From JAJPJE01 sp963724985 (GTDB lineage Bacteria > Acidobacteriota > Terriglobia > Terriglobales > Acidobacteriaceae), in the NCBI GenBank assembly GCA_963724985.1, contig CAVRWV010000022.1:1-64000 (forward strand): DNA of 64,000 nucleotides, written 5' to 3'. Position numbers and translations under genes: made by a program. Below the pieces are notes generated by a model. It saw only the letters and a list, made by a program, of their open reading frames with translations, was not told the DNA's origin and did not search any database. Positions 27,561 to 37,490 of this stretch are shown here, one piece after another. How positions within the stretch are numbered: position 1 is the first letter of the stretch; each line of letters starts with the position of its first letter.

Positions 27561-29959
27561 TTGGACAAGCTACCTTCGAGCAACATAGTGCAGCACAAGC
27601 GGATACGTTTAGGCCTGATGCTGGGATCGATTCTGGCGGCTGCAACCGTGCTGTCCGCTGCAGAAACATCCGGCCCTGATCTCACACTCAGATACGACAA
27701 GCCTGCTACCAAATGGACTGAAGCATTACCCGTCGGGAACGGGCGTATCGGCGCCATGGTATTCGGCGGTACAGAAGATGAGCGCCTGCAGATCAACGAA
27801 GGAACCCTGTGGGGTGGTGGTCCGCACGATTACACGAATCCCGAGGCGTATTCGCGTCTTGACGAAGTTCGGAAGCTGATTTTTGCCGGCAAGGTTTCCG
27901 AGGCGGAAAAACTCTCGGAAGAAATGATGGGCCGACCAAAGCTGCTCATGCCTTATCAACCGTTTTGCGACGTGCGGTTGCATTTCGGCGGGCACGCGCA
28001 AGCGACCGAATACCGTCGCGAACTCCACTTAGATGATGCAATCGCGGAAACCGCCTACAAAGTAGGCGCCACTGATTTTCGGCGGGAAGTATTCATCTCC
28101 TACCCAGATCAGATTCTGGTGATGCGAATTACGGCGAAACAGCCAGGGCAGATCACTTTCAGTCTCGCGATGGATTCTCCGCAGGCCGGAACGCTCGTCG
28201 AAAGCTCTGCAAACGATACATTGCAGCTCACTGGCCAGATTCAACCGCGGCAAAATCCGCCATTCTCCTGGACAGGCTCCTGGGAGCAGCCAGGAATGCG
28301 GTTCGCGGCAGTGTTGAAAGTGTTGACCGAAGGCGGCTCCGTTCACAGTACTCAGGGACGTTTGGATATCTCCGGCGCAAACTCGGTGACCATCCTGTTC
28401 AGCAATGCGACAAGTTTCAAGAGCTACCAGAACATCAGCGGCGACGCATTAAGCGCGGCCAGAGGCTACCTGGAGCGCGCGTCGAAACTGTCTTACGAAC
28501 AGCTGCGCCAGAATCATCTGAATGATTTTCGTCAACTGTTCTCGCGCTCGCAGTTGAGCCTCGGCGAGAGTCATTCAACGGACACTACGGACAGACGTCT
28601 CCAAACTTTTGCTGACAATGACGATCCCAGTCTGCTTGCCCTCTACTTTGAGTTCGGTCGCTATCTGTTGATCTCATCGTCCCGCACGGGAGGTCAGCCC
28701 GCCAACCTTCAGGGGATATGGAACGAGGATCTGCTTCCCGCGTGGAGCAGCAAATGGACGACGAATATCAACCTGGAGATGAATTACTGGCAGGCAGACG
28801 CCGGCGATCTCTGGGAAACGCAAGAGCCGCTGTGGAATCTGATCCGCGATTTGCGCGTCACGGGCGCCGAAACCGCTCGCGTGCAATATCACGGCAAGGG
28901 ATGGGTCTTGCACCACAACACCGATCTTTGGCGCGCAACAACACCCGTAGATGGTCCCTGGGGAATCTGGCCAAGCGGAGGCACGTGGCTTGCCAACCAG
29001 ATGTGGGATCACTACACATTCAGTGGAGATCAACAGTTCCTGCGGCAACAGGCATATCCCGCGATGAAGGAAGCGGCGGAATTTGCGCTGAGCATCCTAG
29101 TGAAAGCACCCGAGCGGAACACCTTTCGCGGGACGTCTGGTCACGAATCCATCGACTTCGCCGGAAAATCAATACTTTCTGAATGGCGAGAAACATAGTC
29201 TGACATACGCCCCCACTATGGACGTTGAGCTTATCCGAGAGCTCTTCGAAAACTGTCGGCGGGCGACACAAATCCTTGGAACGGACGACGAGTTCCGGGC
29301 ACAACTGGAGCGAATCGAAAAGGATCTGCCACCACATGCAAATTGGAAAGCGTGGACAACTGCAGGAATGGATCGAGGATTATCCCGAGGTTGAGCCGGC
29401 GCATCGGCATGTATCGCATCTCTACTCGCTCTACCCGGGGCATGGCATCAGTCTCCAAACTACGCCGGACTTCGCGGCTGCCGCAAAGAAAAGCCTGGAA
29501 CTGCGGGGCGACGGTGGGACGGGATGGTCCACTGTGTGGCGGGCAGCCCTTTGGGCACGCCTTCAAAACCCCGAGCACGCTTACAACAACCTGAAGATTC
29601 TGATCACAAAAAGCACCCTTCCCAACATGTTCGATCTCTGTCCGCCGTTTCAGATCGACGGCAATCTCGGTGGCCCGGCGGCGATTACGGAAATGCTGAT
29701 CCAAAGCACTCCCGACCAAATTCTCGTGCTCCCTGCACTGCCGCGCCAATGGCCAAGCGGCAGCCTGAAGGGAGTGCGTGTCCGGGGTGGCGCCAAGGTG
29801 GATATCACGTGGAAAGAGGGTCGGTTGACTGAGCTGACAATTCGATCGAATCGCGCGAACCAATACCACGTGCTTTATGGCGAGCGGTCTGCCGAGGCTC
29901 ACCTCGAAGCCGGCAAGTCCGTGGTGATGAACGGTGTGCTTCACCAGGCCGGTCATTGA
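27561..29959 (+). pseudogene. GH95 alpha-L-fucosidase, interrupted by two apparent +1 insertions
   Basis: This is an exported GH95 enzyme (1,2-alpha-L-fucosidase type) that would act on fucosylated side chains. The first frame runs 27561-29198 (545 residues) with WTEALPVGNGRIGAMVFGG and KWTTNINLEMNYWQ (catalytic Asn pair). It is joined to 29225-29959 (in frame from about 29339), which has GQLQEWIEDYPEVEPAHRHVSHLY and FQIDGNLGG (catalytic Asp). Removing one base near 29115 and one near 29337-29338 restores a continuous protein. The bridging segment then reads RLVTNPSTSPEN and holds the general-acid Glu at 29164-29166. As it stands, neither fragment contains that Glu. It may be a recent pseudogene or sequence error. 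The start is TTG 27561, with GAGGAG 10 bases upstream. Confidence 0.88.
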
Positions 29960-30006
29960 TCGCGGCCTGACGAATTTGAGCTAAGTATTTCGAGAAAGGA
30001 TAATCG

Positions 30007-31077
30007 ATGAAGAAACCATTCTGTGTGATGACGCTGGTGTTGACGATCGCTCTCGGACCTCAGCTCCTCGCGCAAGTGCAGACCGACGTGCCAGCGGTGA
30101 TCCCCGGTGCGAAGCCCGTTACGGTGGAACATATCAAGATCCACGGAACAGCTCTGGAAGGCAATCTGGAGGGCGACGCCGTCGATCGCGACGTGCTGGT
30201 GTTCTTGCCGCCCAGCTACGCGAAACAGAAGTCCCGCCGTTATCCGGTCGTTTACGCGTTACACGGTTTTTTCATTGGTGCCGAGCAATGGAGCCATGAG
30301 ATCCACGTGCCGCAAACGATCGAAGGAGCATTCGCTCAAGGCGCGAAAGAGATGATCGTCGTGCTGCCCGATTCCAAAACCGTACACAACGGCTCGATGT
30401 ATTCGAGCTCGGTTACCACCGGTGATTTTGAGCAGTTCATCGCCCACGATGTGGTCGCTTACATCGATGCGCACTATCGCACGATCCCCACTCGGCAGAG
30501 TCGCGGATTGGTGGGCCATTCAATGGGAGGGTACGGCGCCACCCGTATTGGCATGAAGCATGCGGATGTGTTCGGGAGTCTGTACATCATGAGTCCCTGC
30601 TGTCTGTCGCCCCGACCAGTGGGGCCAGCAAATCCAGAAAACGAAAAGGCTCTCGAAGCGGTGAAGACACCTGAAGATTTGGCTAAACTGGGCTTCTTCC
30701 AGCGCGCCCAGCTTGCTTCGGCAGCTGCATGGTCACCGGATCCGAAGAATCCTCCGCTTTATCTTGACTTGCCTACGAAGAACGGTGAACCACAGCCAGA
30801 TGTGCTCGCCAAATGGACAGCCAATGCTCCACTAGCTTTCATCGACCAGTACATTGACCAGCTGCGTACATACCACGGCATCTCGATCGATGTAGGCGAT
30901 CAGGACGGCTTGCGCGTCGATACAGCCAAGCTGCATGAGGTTCTAGACAAGTACGGAATTGCGAACAGCTTTGAGATCTATTCGGGAACGCATACCAGCA
31001 AGGTCGCAGACCGTTTTCAGAATCATGTCATGCCCTTTTTCAGCCAGAATCTCTGTTTTCAGGCGAAGTGCCAGTAA
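30007..31077 (+). CDS. Secreted esterase, CE1/esterase D family
   Basis: This is an alpha/beta-hydrolase of 356 residues with a Sec signal (FCVMTLVLTIALGPQLLAQ). The core includes RRYPVVYALHGFFIGAEQW, the nucleophile elbow GLVGHSMGGYGATRIG and a late GTHTSKVADRFQNHVMPFF segment carrying the likely catalytic His. It is similar in layout to S-formylglutathione hydrolase/acetyl-esterase members but is exported, which suits deacylation of cell-wall glycan. AAAGGA precedes the ATG. It lies 47 bp after the broken GH95 and 28 bp before GH3, so it probably belongs to the same transcript. Confidence 0.87.
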   Translation: MKKPFCVMTLVLTIALGPQLLAQVQTDVPAVIPGAKPVTVEHIKIHGTALEGNLEGDAVDRDVLVFLPPSYAKQKSRRYPVVYALHGFFIGAEQWSHEIHVPQTIEGAFAQGAKEMIVVLPDSKTVHNGSMYSSSVTTGDFEQFIAHDVVAYIDAHYRTIPTRQSRGLVGHSMGGYGATRIGMKHADVFGSLYIMSPCCLSPRPVGPANPENEKALEAVKTPEDLAKLGFFQRAQLASAAAWSPDPKNPPLYLDLPTKNGEPQPDVLAKWTANAPLAFIDQYIDQLRTYHGISIDVGDQDGLRVDTAKLHEVLDKYGIANSFEIYSGTHTSKVADRFQNHVMPFFSQNLCFQAKCQ

Positions 31078-31105
31078 TAGAAGAAGAACTTTTATAGGAG
31101 AAGAG

Positions 31106-33745
31106 ATGAGCTATTCGGGAAAAGCCGTACTGGCAGTTCTCGCTATTTTCGTCACCCTAGCCGGTGGTGTTTCGGCTGCGCAAGACAATTCGAAGCTGCC
31201 TTACATGAATCCCACCTTTACGCCTGAGCAGCGTGCCGCCGACCTGGTGCACCGCATGACGCTGCAGGAAAAGGCTTCGCAGCTTGTAAACCAGGCGCGC
31301 GCCATCCCTCGCCTCGGTGTTCCCTCTTATGACTGGTGGAGCGAGGCACTTCACGGCGTTGCCACGAACGGCACCACGGAGTTTCCGGAACCGATCGGAC
31401 TTGCGGCAACGTTCGATGCGCCGCGCATCCATGAGATGGCCACCGCCGTCGGCATTGAAGGGCGCATCAAGCACGTGCAGGCGGTGCGCGCCGGGCACTC
31501 GAACATTTTCGAGGGCCTCGATTTCTGGGCGCCTAACGTTAACATCTTCCGCGATCCGCGCTGGGGGCGAGGCCAGGAAACCTACGGAGAGGATCCCTTT
31601 CTGAGTGGACGCCTCGCGGTTGCTTACGTCACGGGCATGCAGGGTGACGATCCTCATTATTACCGCGCTATTTCCACTCCAAAGCATTTTGCCGTGCACA
31701 GCGGACCCGAGCCAACTCGCCACTTCGCCGACGTGGATGTAAGCAAGCATGATGAACTGGATACCTACACGCCTGCATTCCGCGCTGCTGTCGTCGAAGG
31801 TCATGCCGGATCGGTGATGTGTGCGTACAACTCAATTAATGGTGAGCCGGCCTGCGCCAGCCAGTTCCTGCTGCAACGACTGCTTCGCGGCTCGTGGGGA
31901 TTCCAGGGGTATGTCGTTTCCGACTGCGACGCCGTCCGCAACATCTTCGGCGGACACCACTACCGCCCAACGCAACCGCAGGCCTCCGCTATTTCATTGC
32001 AGCGCGGCATGGACAATGAATGCATCGATTTCGCAAAGGTGCCAGACGATCACGACTACAGACCATATATCGAAGCTGTGCAGCAGGGTTATCTATCTGA
32101 AAACGATATGGACACCGCGCTGATTCGCCTTTTCACGGCGCGCATGAAGCTCGGCATGTTCGACCCGCCGGACACGGTTCCCTATAGCAAAATCAGCGAA
32201 AGCGAGCTCGACAGTGCCGCGAATCGCGCCCTGGCACGCCAGTTAGCAAACGAGTCCATGGTCCTCTTGAAGAACGACGGCGTACTGCCTCTGAAGTCCG
32301 TGCAGCGCATCGCTGTCGTGGGCCCGCTTGCCGATCAAACCGCAGTCCTGCTTGGCAACTACAACGGTACTCCAACCCACAGCGTAAGCGTGCTGGACGG
32401 AATGAAAGCTGAGTTCCCGAACGCGAAGATCACTTATGTTCCCGGCACCCAGTTTTTGTCGAACCAGGGCAATCCAGTGCCTGCGTCCGTACTGACGACG
32501 CCCGAAGGAAAACCGGGCTTGAAAGCGGAGTACGGAAGCGGTATGCGTTTCGGCGGCGCCAAGCCAACTCCGCTTACTTCGCGCACGGAATCGGGCGTGG
32601 ACTTAAACGAAAACACACTTCCGGCGGAAGCAAAAGGAAAGCCTGAGCTCTCGGTGGAGTGGACCGGTTCGCTGAACCCCAATCAGACCGGCGACTATCT
32701 CGTCGGCATGAAATCAGAGGGATTTGGGCGCGTGTCAGTCGATGGCAGGGAAATCGCTCAGATGTTCGGCGGCACGAACCTCGGCAAAGTTCATCTTGAG
32801 AAGGGGCATCCGGTGAAGCTCGAAGTGGTCTTTGGGCAGACTCCGAACAGTGAGGTTGGAGCACAGCTCCTCTGGGTTCCTGTCAACAACGCTCCCGATC
32901 CTGCGGCCGTGGCTGCTGCGAAGAACGCCGACGTTGTCATAGCGGTGGTCGGGATCACCAGTCGCCTCGAAGGCGAGGAGATGCCGGTAGAACAACCGGG
33001 CTTCGCTGGCGGAGATCGCACCAATATCGAAATACCACAGCCCGAGGAAGATCTGTTGCAGGCCGTAGCTGCGACGGGCAAGCCACTGGTCGTGGTGCTG
33101 ATGAGCGGTAGCGCGCTGGGTGCGAATTGGGAGAAGGCCCATGCGAACGCCATCGTGCAGGCCTGGTATTCGGGCGAAGAGGGCGGAGCCGCAATCGCTG
33201 AAACGCTGAGCGGCAAGAATAATCCTGCGGGACGTTTGCCCGTCACCTTCTATAAGGATGTTCATCAGCTGCCGCACTTCGAGGACTATTCGATGAACGG
33301 CCGCACGTACCGCTACTTCAAAGGCGAGCCGCTTTGGCCTTTCGGATATGGCCTCAGCTACAGCAGCTTCGCCTATAGCGGTCTCACGTTGCCGCCCGCG
33401 CCGATCAACGCAAACGATCCGCTCGATGCTTCCGTGACGGTAACCAATACTGGCAAAGTCGCCGGCGATGAAGTTGTGCAGCTATACCTGAAATTCCCGG
33501 ATCTTCCCGGAGCGCCGATTCGCGCTCTTCGCGGATTTCAGCGTGTACATCTGGAGCCGGGCGCAAACCAGAAGGTTGACTTTCATCTGAACAGCCGCGA
33601 TCTGAGCATGGTCTCCGACCTGGGCGACGTTATCGTTGCCCAGGGCAAGTACACCATTTCGATTGGCGGCGGCCAACCTGATACCGGAGTTCCGGCCGTC
33701 AACGGCAACTTCGAGGTGAATGGACAGGTCATGCTACCGGAATAA
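31106..33745 (+). CDS. Secreted GH3 beta-xylosidase/beta-glucosidase with PA14 insertion
   Basis: This is a retaining beta-glycosidase of 879 residues. It has a Sec signal (AVLAVLAIFVTLAGGVSAAQ), then the GH3 N-domain with WWSEALHGVA, RDPRWGRGQETYGEDPF, KHFAVHSGPEPTRHFADVDVS and nucleophile Asp in GYVVSDCDAVRNIF. The alpha/beta sandwich domain is split by a PA14-like insert (about residues 470-610, GLKAEYGSGMRFGG). A fibronectin III-like C-terminus follows. The motif pattern is closest to GH3 beta-xylosidases. ATG 31106 has AGGAG five bases upstream, which excludes the longer frame that overlaps the esterase. It probably finishes xylo-oligosaccharides made by other enzymes. Confidence 0.92.
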   Translation: MSYSGKAVLAVLAIFVTLAGGVSAAQDNSKLPYMNPTFTPEQRAADLVHRMTLQEKASQLVNQARAIPRLGVPSYDWWSEALHGVATNGTTEFPEPIGLAATFDAPRIHEMATAVGIEGRIKHVQAVRAGHSNIFEGLDFWAPNVNIFRDPRWGRGQETYGEDPFLSGRLAVAYVTGMQGDDPHYYRAISTPKHFAVHSGPEPTRHFADVDVSKHDELDTYTPAFRAAVVEGHAGSVMCAYNSINGEPACASQFLLQRLLRGSWGFQGYVVSDCDAVRNIFGGHHYRPTQPQASAISLQRGMDNECIDFAKVPDDHDYRPYIEAVQQGYLSENDMDTALIRLFTARMKLGMFDPPDTVPYSKISESELDSAANRALARQLANESMVLLKNDGVLPLKSVQRIAVVGPLADQTAVLLGNYNGTPTHSVSVLDGMKAEFPNAKITYVPGTQFLSNQGNPVPASVLTTPEGKPGLKAEYGSGMRFGGAKPTPLTSRTESGVDLNENTLPAEAKGKPELSVEWTGSLNPNQTGDYLVGMKSEGFGRVSVDGREIAQMFGGTNLGKVHLEKGHPVKLEVVFGQTPNSEVGAQLLWVPVNNAPDPAAVAAAKNADVVIAVVGITSRLEGEEMPVEQPGFAGGDRTNIEIPQPEEDLLQAVAATGKPLVVVLMSGSALGANWEKAHANAIVQAWYSGEEGGAAIAETLSGKNNPAGRLPVTFYKDVHQLPHFEDYSMNGRTYRYFKGEPLWPFGYGLSYSSFAYSGLTLPPAPINANDPLDASVTVTNTGKVAGDEVVQLYLKFPDLPGAPIRALRGFQRVHLEPGANQKVDFHLNSRDLSMVSDLGDVIVAQGKYTISIGGGQPDTGVPAVNGNFEVNGQVMLPE

Positions 33746-33920
33746 TGTCGCGGCAAGAGGCATGACCGTGAGCGTGAGCAGGCCAGCGACATTTATCAAC
33801 CAGAATCGCTGTCGGTAAAAACTCTGCTGGCAGCGAATGATTGATTCGGCCTGTTCTTGCTGGATAAACGGTCGCCGCTAGTGTTCTTGTAATTTCGTAA
33901 CGGAAAGTAGGCACTTCATC

Positions 33921-35471
33921 ATGCCATCGAAGACTCTTCTCCTTTTGGTGTTGATCGCGTGTGTGGCGATTGCTACCTGGGCGCAATCGGCGAACACTTG
34001 TGGGGACTTGGTGAACCTCAAGATTAATCACGTGGAGATCACCAAGACCGCAGAAGTTCCAGCTGGGACCACTGTGCCGCCCCCGTTTCCGGGCCTACCC
34101 AGCATCGGTCCATTGCCCGCGCACTGTCGCGTGGATGGCGTGATCAACCGGCGCAAAGGTGTGGGAGGTGAGGAGTTTGGAATCGGTTTCGCGGTATCGT
34201 TGCCAACAAAAGAAGCGTGGAATGGCGACTTCATGATGCAAGGCGGAGGTGGTGGGAATGGCGTGGTCGCCTATCCCCTCGGCGCATCGCATGCGGGCGA
34301 CAAACCGGCGCTGACGCGCGGGTTCGCAGTCGCCAGCACCGATACAGGACACAGAGCGAAGACTGGTCCATTCGACTTCTCGTTCATGCGCGATCAGCAG
34401 GCTTTTCTGGACTTTGCCTATCTTGCTAACGCCGAGGTAGCTGGGGTCGCAAAACAGATCATCGCGCACTACTACGCGAAACCGGCGACGTACTCATATT
34501 TCGTGGGCTGTTCGACCGGTGGGCGCGAAGGCATGATCCTTTCGCAACGGTATCCGACGGTCTTCAACGGCATCGTTTCCGGCGACCCCGCCATGCGCAC
34601 GGGATTATCGAACCTCGCGATTGGCAAATGGATTCCCGTGGCATACAACCAGGCTGCGCCCAAAGATGCGTCGGGAAAGCCACAGATCGAAAAGTTCCTC
34701 ACCGATAGCGATCGCAAACTGTTCATGGACGCGCTGATGAAGCAGTGCGATGCGAAGGACGGAGTAGCGGACGGTATGATCTTCGATCCAGTGGGCTGCG
34801 ATTTCGATCCCAGCGCGCTTGCTTGCAAAAATGGTCAGACCGATGCTTGCATTCCGGCTGACAAGCTTGCGGCCATCAAGAAGGCCTTCGCCGGTCCGAA
34901 GAATTCGTATGGCACGCAAGTCTATCCAGGATTTCTTTACGATGCAGGTATCGCTTCGACTGGTCCTATCCCGGGGCTCCTTACACTCCGAGCCAACGGG
35001 CTCTTCGGCCCCTATCCGACAGCAACGGAAATCGATGTAGATAAAGAAGCGCTTCATGCTTCCGATCCACTGGTCGAGCCGGCCTCGACAAATCTATCGA
35101 CATTTTCCGGCCACGGCAGCAAGATCCTCTTTTTCCATGGAGACAGCGACCCGTGGTTCTCTCCTCTCGATACGCTCGAGTACTACAAATCTTTAGCCGC
35201 GACGAACGGTGGTGCAGATACGGTTCGTGATTGGAGCCGGATGTTCCTGGTGCCGGGCATGAGTCACTGTGGCGGCGGACCCGGGCTCGACCAATTTGAC
35301 ATGCTCGGCGCCGTGGTGAACTGGGTTGAGCACGGAGCTGCACCGGACGCCGTAATCGCGACGGGACGCGCATTTCCCGGTCGCAGCCGTCCGTTGTGCG
35401 CGTATCCCAAACACGCGCAATACAGCGGTCAGGGAAACACAGAAGATGCCAAAAACTTCAGCTGCCAATGA
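33921..35471 (+). CDS. Tannase/feruloyl esterase family hydrolase, secreted
   Basis: This alpha/beta hydrolase of 516 residues belongs to the tannase/feruloyl esterase family. It has a Sec signal (KTLLLLVLIACVAIATWAQ). The diagnostic elements are the nucleophile Ser in FVGCSTGGREGMILSQ and the catalytic His in VPGMSHCGGGPG. The Cys before the Ser and the Cys after the His fit the CS-D-HC disulfide typical of the family. The Asp is probably in LFFHGDSDPWFSP. Likely substrates are feruloyl or galloyl esters of plant polymers. It sits between GH3 and GH127 in the hemicellulose island, with a 175-bp gap upstream that may contain its own promoter. Confidence 0.9.
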   Translation: MPSKTLLLLVLIACVAIATWAQSANTCGDLVNLKINHVEITKTAEVPAGTTVPPPFPGLPSIGPLPAHCRVDGVINRRKGVGGEEFGIGFAVSLPTKEAWNGDFMMQGGGGGNGVVAYPLGASHAGDKPALTRGFAVASTDTGHRAKTGPFDFSFMRDQQAFLDFAYLANAEVAGVAKQIIAHYYAKPATYSYFVGCSTGGREGMILSQRYPTVFNGIVSGDPAMRTGLSNLAIGKWIPVAYNQAAPKDASGKPQIEKFLTDSDRKLFMDALMKQCDAKDGVADGMIFDPVGCDFDPSALACKNGQTDACIPADKLAAIKKAFAGPKNSYGTQVYPGFLYDAGIASTGPIPGLLTLRANGLFGPYPTATEIDVDKEALHASDPLVEPASTNLSTFSGHGSKILFFHGDSDPWFSPLDTLEYYKSLAATNGGADTVRDWSRMFLVPGMSHCGGGPGLDQFDMLGAVVNWVEHGAAPDAVIATGRAFPGRSRPLCAYPKHAQYSGQGNTEDAKNFSCQ

Positions 35472-35525
35472 AGATCGACATTGGGTTCGAAAGGTCATGA
35501 TTCCGGCAGGTAGAGGAGATTCATT

Positions 35526-37454
35526 TTGAAAAAAATCAGCCGTCGCCAATTCGTCGCGACCGCAGCTGTTGCTAGTGCAGCCGCCGTTCTTCCCTCTGGA
35601 ACCTTCGCACTGCAGGAAGACTCACCGAAGCTCGTTGCGCCTTCAGTTGCAAAGCAACTCAATCGCGAGGTGCTCTCGCTGCAAGCAGTTCCCTTTCCGA
35701 TGAGCAATGTTCGGCTTGGCCCTGGGCCCTTTCGCGCGGCCGCGGAAGCCAATCGCCATTACTTGAAAACGCTGCCTCCAGACCGGCTGCTTCATACGTT
35801 TCGACTGACTGCCGGACTGGCCTCTTCCGCAGAGCCGCTGGGCGATTGGGAAAAGCCTGACTGTGAGCTGCGTGGCCACTTCGCCGGTGGGCACTACTTG
35901 TCTGCTTGTGCGCTAGCGTTCGCGAGTTCGGGCGATGAAGAGCTGAAACGCAATGGCGACGTCATGGTGGCCGAACTCGCAAAGTGCCAGGCACAGTTCA
36001 AGAATGGCTATCTGAGCGCATTTCCTCCGGAGCTTTTCGATCGCCTGCGCGATGGAGTGAATGTCTGGGCACCGTTCTACACCATCCACAAAATCATGGC
36101 CGGGCACCTCGACATGTATCTCCTCACCGGTAACCAGCAAGCACTGGAAACGCTAGAGAAGATGGCGCAATGGGTGCGCAGTTGGGCCGACCCCTTGAGC
36201 GAACAGCAGATGCAGCGCGTGCTCCTCGTTGAGTACGGCGGCATGGGAGAGGTGCTCAGTAACCTCTACGGCGTGACCGGGAAACGCGAGTATCTCGATC
36301 TGGCTCGGCGGTTTGATAAGAAATGGTTCTTCGACGCGCTGGCAGCTCATCGCGATGAACTCAAGGGACTACACGTCAACACACATGTTCCGCAGGTCAT
36401 TGCCGCAGCCCGATTGTACGAACTTACTGGCGACAAACGCTATTGGAATATCGCCGACTATTTCTGGGACGAGGTCACCAGCGAACGCTCTTACTGCACC
36501 GGTGGAACCAGCAACTTCGAGTTGTGGCGATCGGATCCGGGCGTCCTCTCAACGCAACTGAGTTCAGAGACCGCCGAAGACTGCTGTGCTTACAACATGA
36601 TGAAGCTGACGCGACACCTGTTTAGCTGGTCGCCACGGGCTCAATACATGGACTACTACGAGCGTGCGCTCTTCAATCACCGCATGGGAACCATTGATCC
36701 AGCGACGGGCACGACAGTCTATTACCTGCCGCTCGGAAGCGGCTACTCCAAGATTTACGCGAAGCCCTTCGATTCGTTCTGGTGCTGCAACGGCACAGGC
36801 GCCGAGGAGTTCGCGAAGCTAACGGACACCATCTACTTCCACGACGACCATTCCATCTTCGTGAACCTTTATATTGCGTCGGAAGTGGACTGGACTGAAA
36901 AGGGCCTTCGCCTGACGCAGCAGACGTCGTTCCCAGAGGAGCAAGGCACTACCCTGCTCATCTCGGCAGCCAAGCCCGTCGATATCGACTTGAAGTTACG
37001 TGTTCCCTACTGGGCTAAGAGCGGCAGCGTCAAGGTGAACGGGCGTGCGGTTCCCGCTTTCGCTGATCCGAGCAGCTATCTTGTTTTGCGCGGACCGTGG
37101 AAGACTGGCGATCGCATTGAACTAACGCTTCCAATGCAGTTGCATGCCGCGCCCATCCCGGACAAAGAGAATCTGCAGGCGGCAATGTACGGGCCGCTGG
37201 TTTTGGCAGCTCGATTCGAAGAAGAGCCCCAGGACAAATGGTATCGACACTTCGCGGCCCAGGAAAAACAGGAGCCTGCTCCCATGCTGCAGTTGAAGGG
37301 CAAAGTCGACGACCCCGCAAGTTGGCTCGAAGGAAATGGAAAGCTAACGTTTCGCACGGTTGCGCAAAATCAGAGCGTGAGCTTCGTGCCGTTGTCTTCG
37401 ATCGTCCATGAACGATTCTCGGTATACCACGAGATCGAGCCGGGGAACTCCTGA
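35526..37454 (+). CDS. GH127 beta-L-arabinofuranosidase, Tat-exported
   Basis: This enzyme would cleave beta-L-arabinofuranosides, as found in hydroxyproline-rich proteins and pectin, using a zinc-bound cysteine nucleophile. It has 642 residues. The N-terminus KKISRRQFVATAAVASAAAVLP is a twin-arginine signal. An (alpha/alpha)6 barrel with C-terminal beta-sandwiches follows. The zinc-site residues of the family are conserved by position: Glu351 and Cys353 (AEDCC), Cys420 and Cys421 (WCCNGTG). The start is TTG 35526, chosen because GAGGAG lies seven bases upstream. It is followed 36 bp later by the LacI regulator on the same strand. Confidence 0.91.
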   Translation: MKKISRRQFVATAAVASAAAVLPSGTFALQEDSPKLVAPSVAKQLNREVLSLQAVPFPMSNVRLGPGPFRAAAEANRHYLKTLPPDRLLHTFRLTAGLASSAEPLGDWEKPDCELRGHFAGGHYLSACALAFASSGDEELKRNGDVMVAELAKCQAQFKNGYLSAFPPELFDRLRDGVNVWAPFYTIHKIMAGHLDMYLLTGNQQALETLEKMAQWVRSWADPLSEQQMQRVLLVEYGGMGEVLSNLYGVTGKREYLDLARRFDKKWFFDALAAHRDELKGLHVNTHVPQVIAAARLYELTGDKRYWNIADYFWDEVTSERSYCTGGTSNFELWRSDPGVLSTQLSSETAEDCCAYNMMKLTRHLFSWSPRAQYMDYYERALFNHRMGTIDPATGTTVYYLPLGSGYSKIYAKPFDSFWCCNGTGAEEFAKLTDTIYFHDDHSIFVNLYIASEVDWTEKGLRLTQQTSFPEEQGTTLLISAAKPVDIDLKLRVPYWAKSGSVKVNGRAVPAFADPSSYLVLRGPWKTGDRIELTLPMQLHAAPIPDKENLQAAMYGPLVLAARFEEEPQDKWYRHFAAQEKQEPAPMLQLKGKVDDPASWLEGNGKLTFRTVAQNQSVSFVPLSSIVHERFSVYHEIEPGNS

Positions 37455-37490
37455 GCGAAGGGACCGGACCGCGGTCGAACCGGCGAGAGA

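Noticed and set aside
29113..29340. Programmed frameshifting in the GH95 gene
   Set aside because: There is no slippery heptamer or following stimulatory structure, and two successive +1 shifts would be needed; pseudogene or sequence error is simpler.
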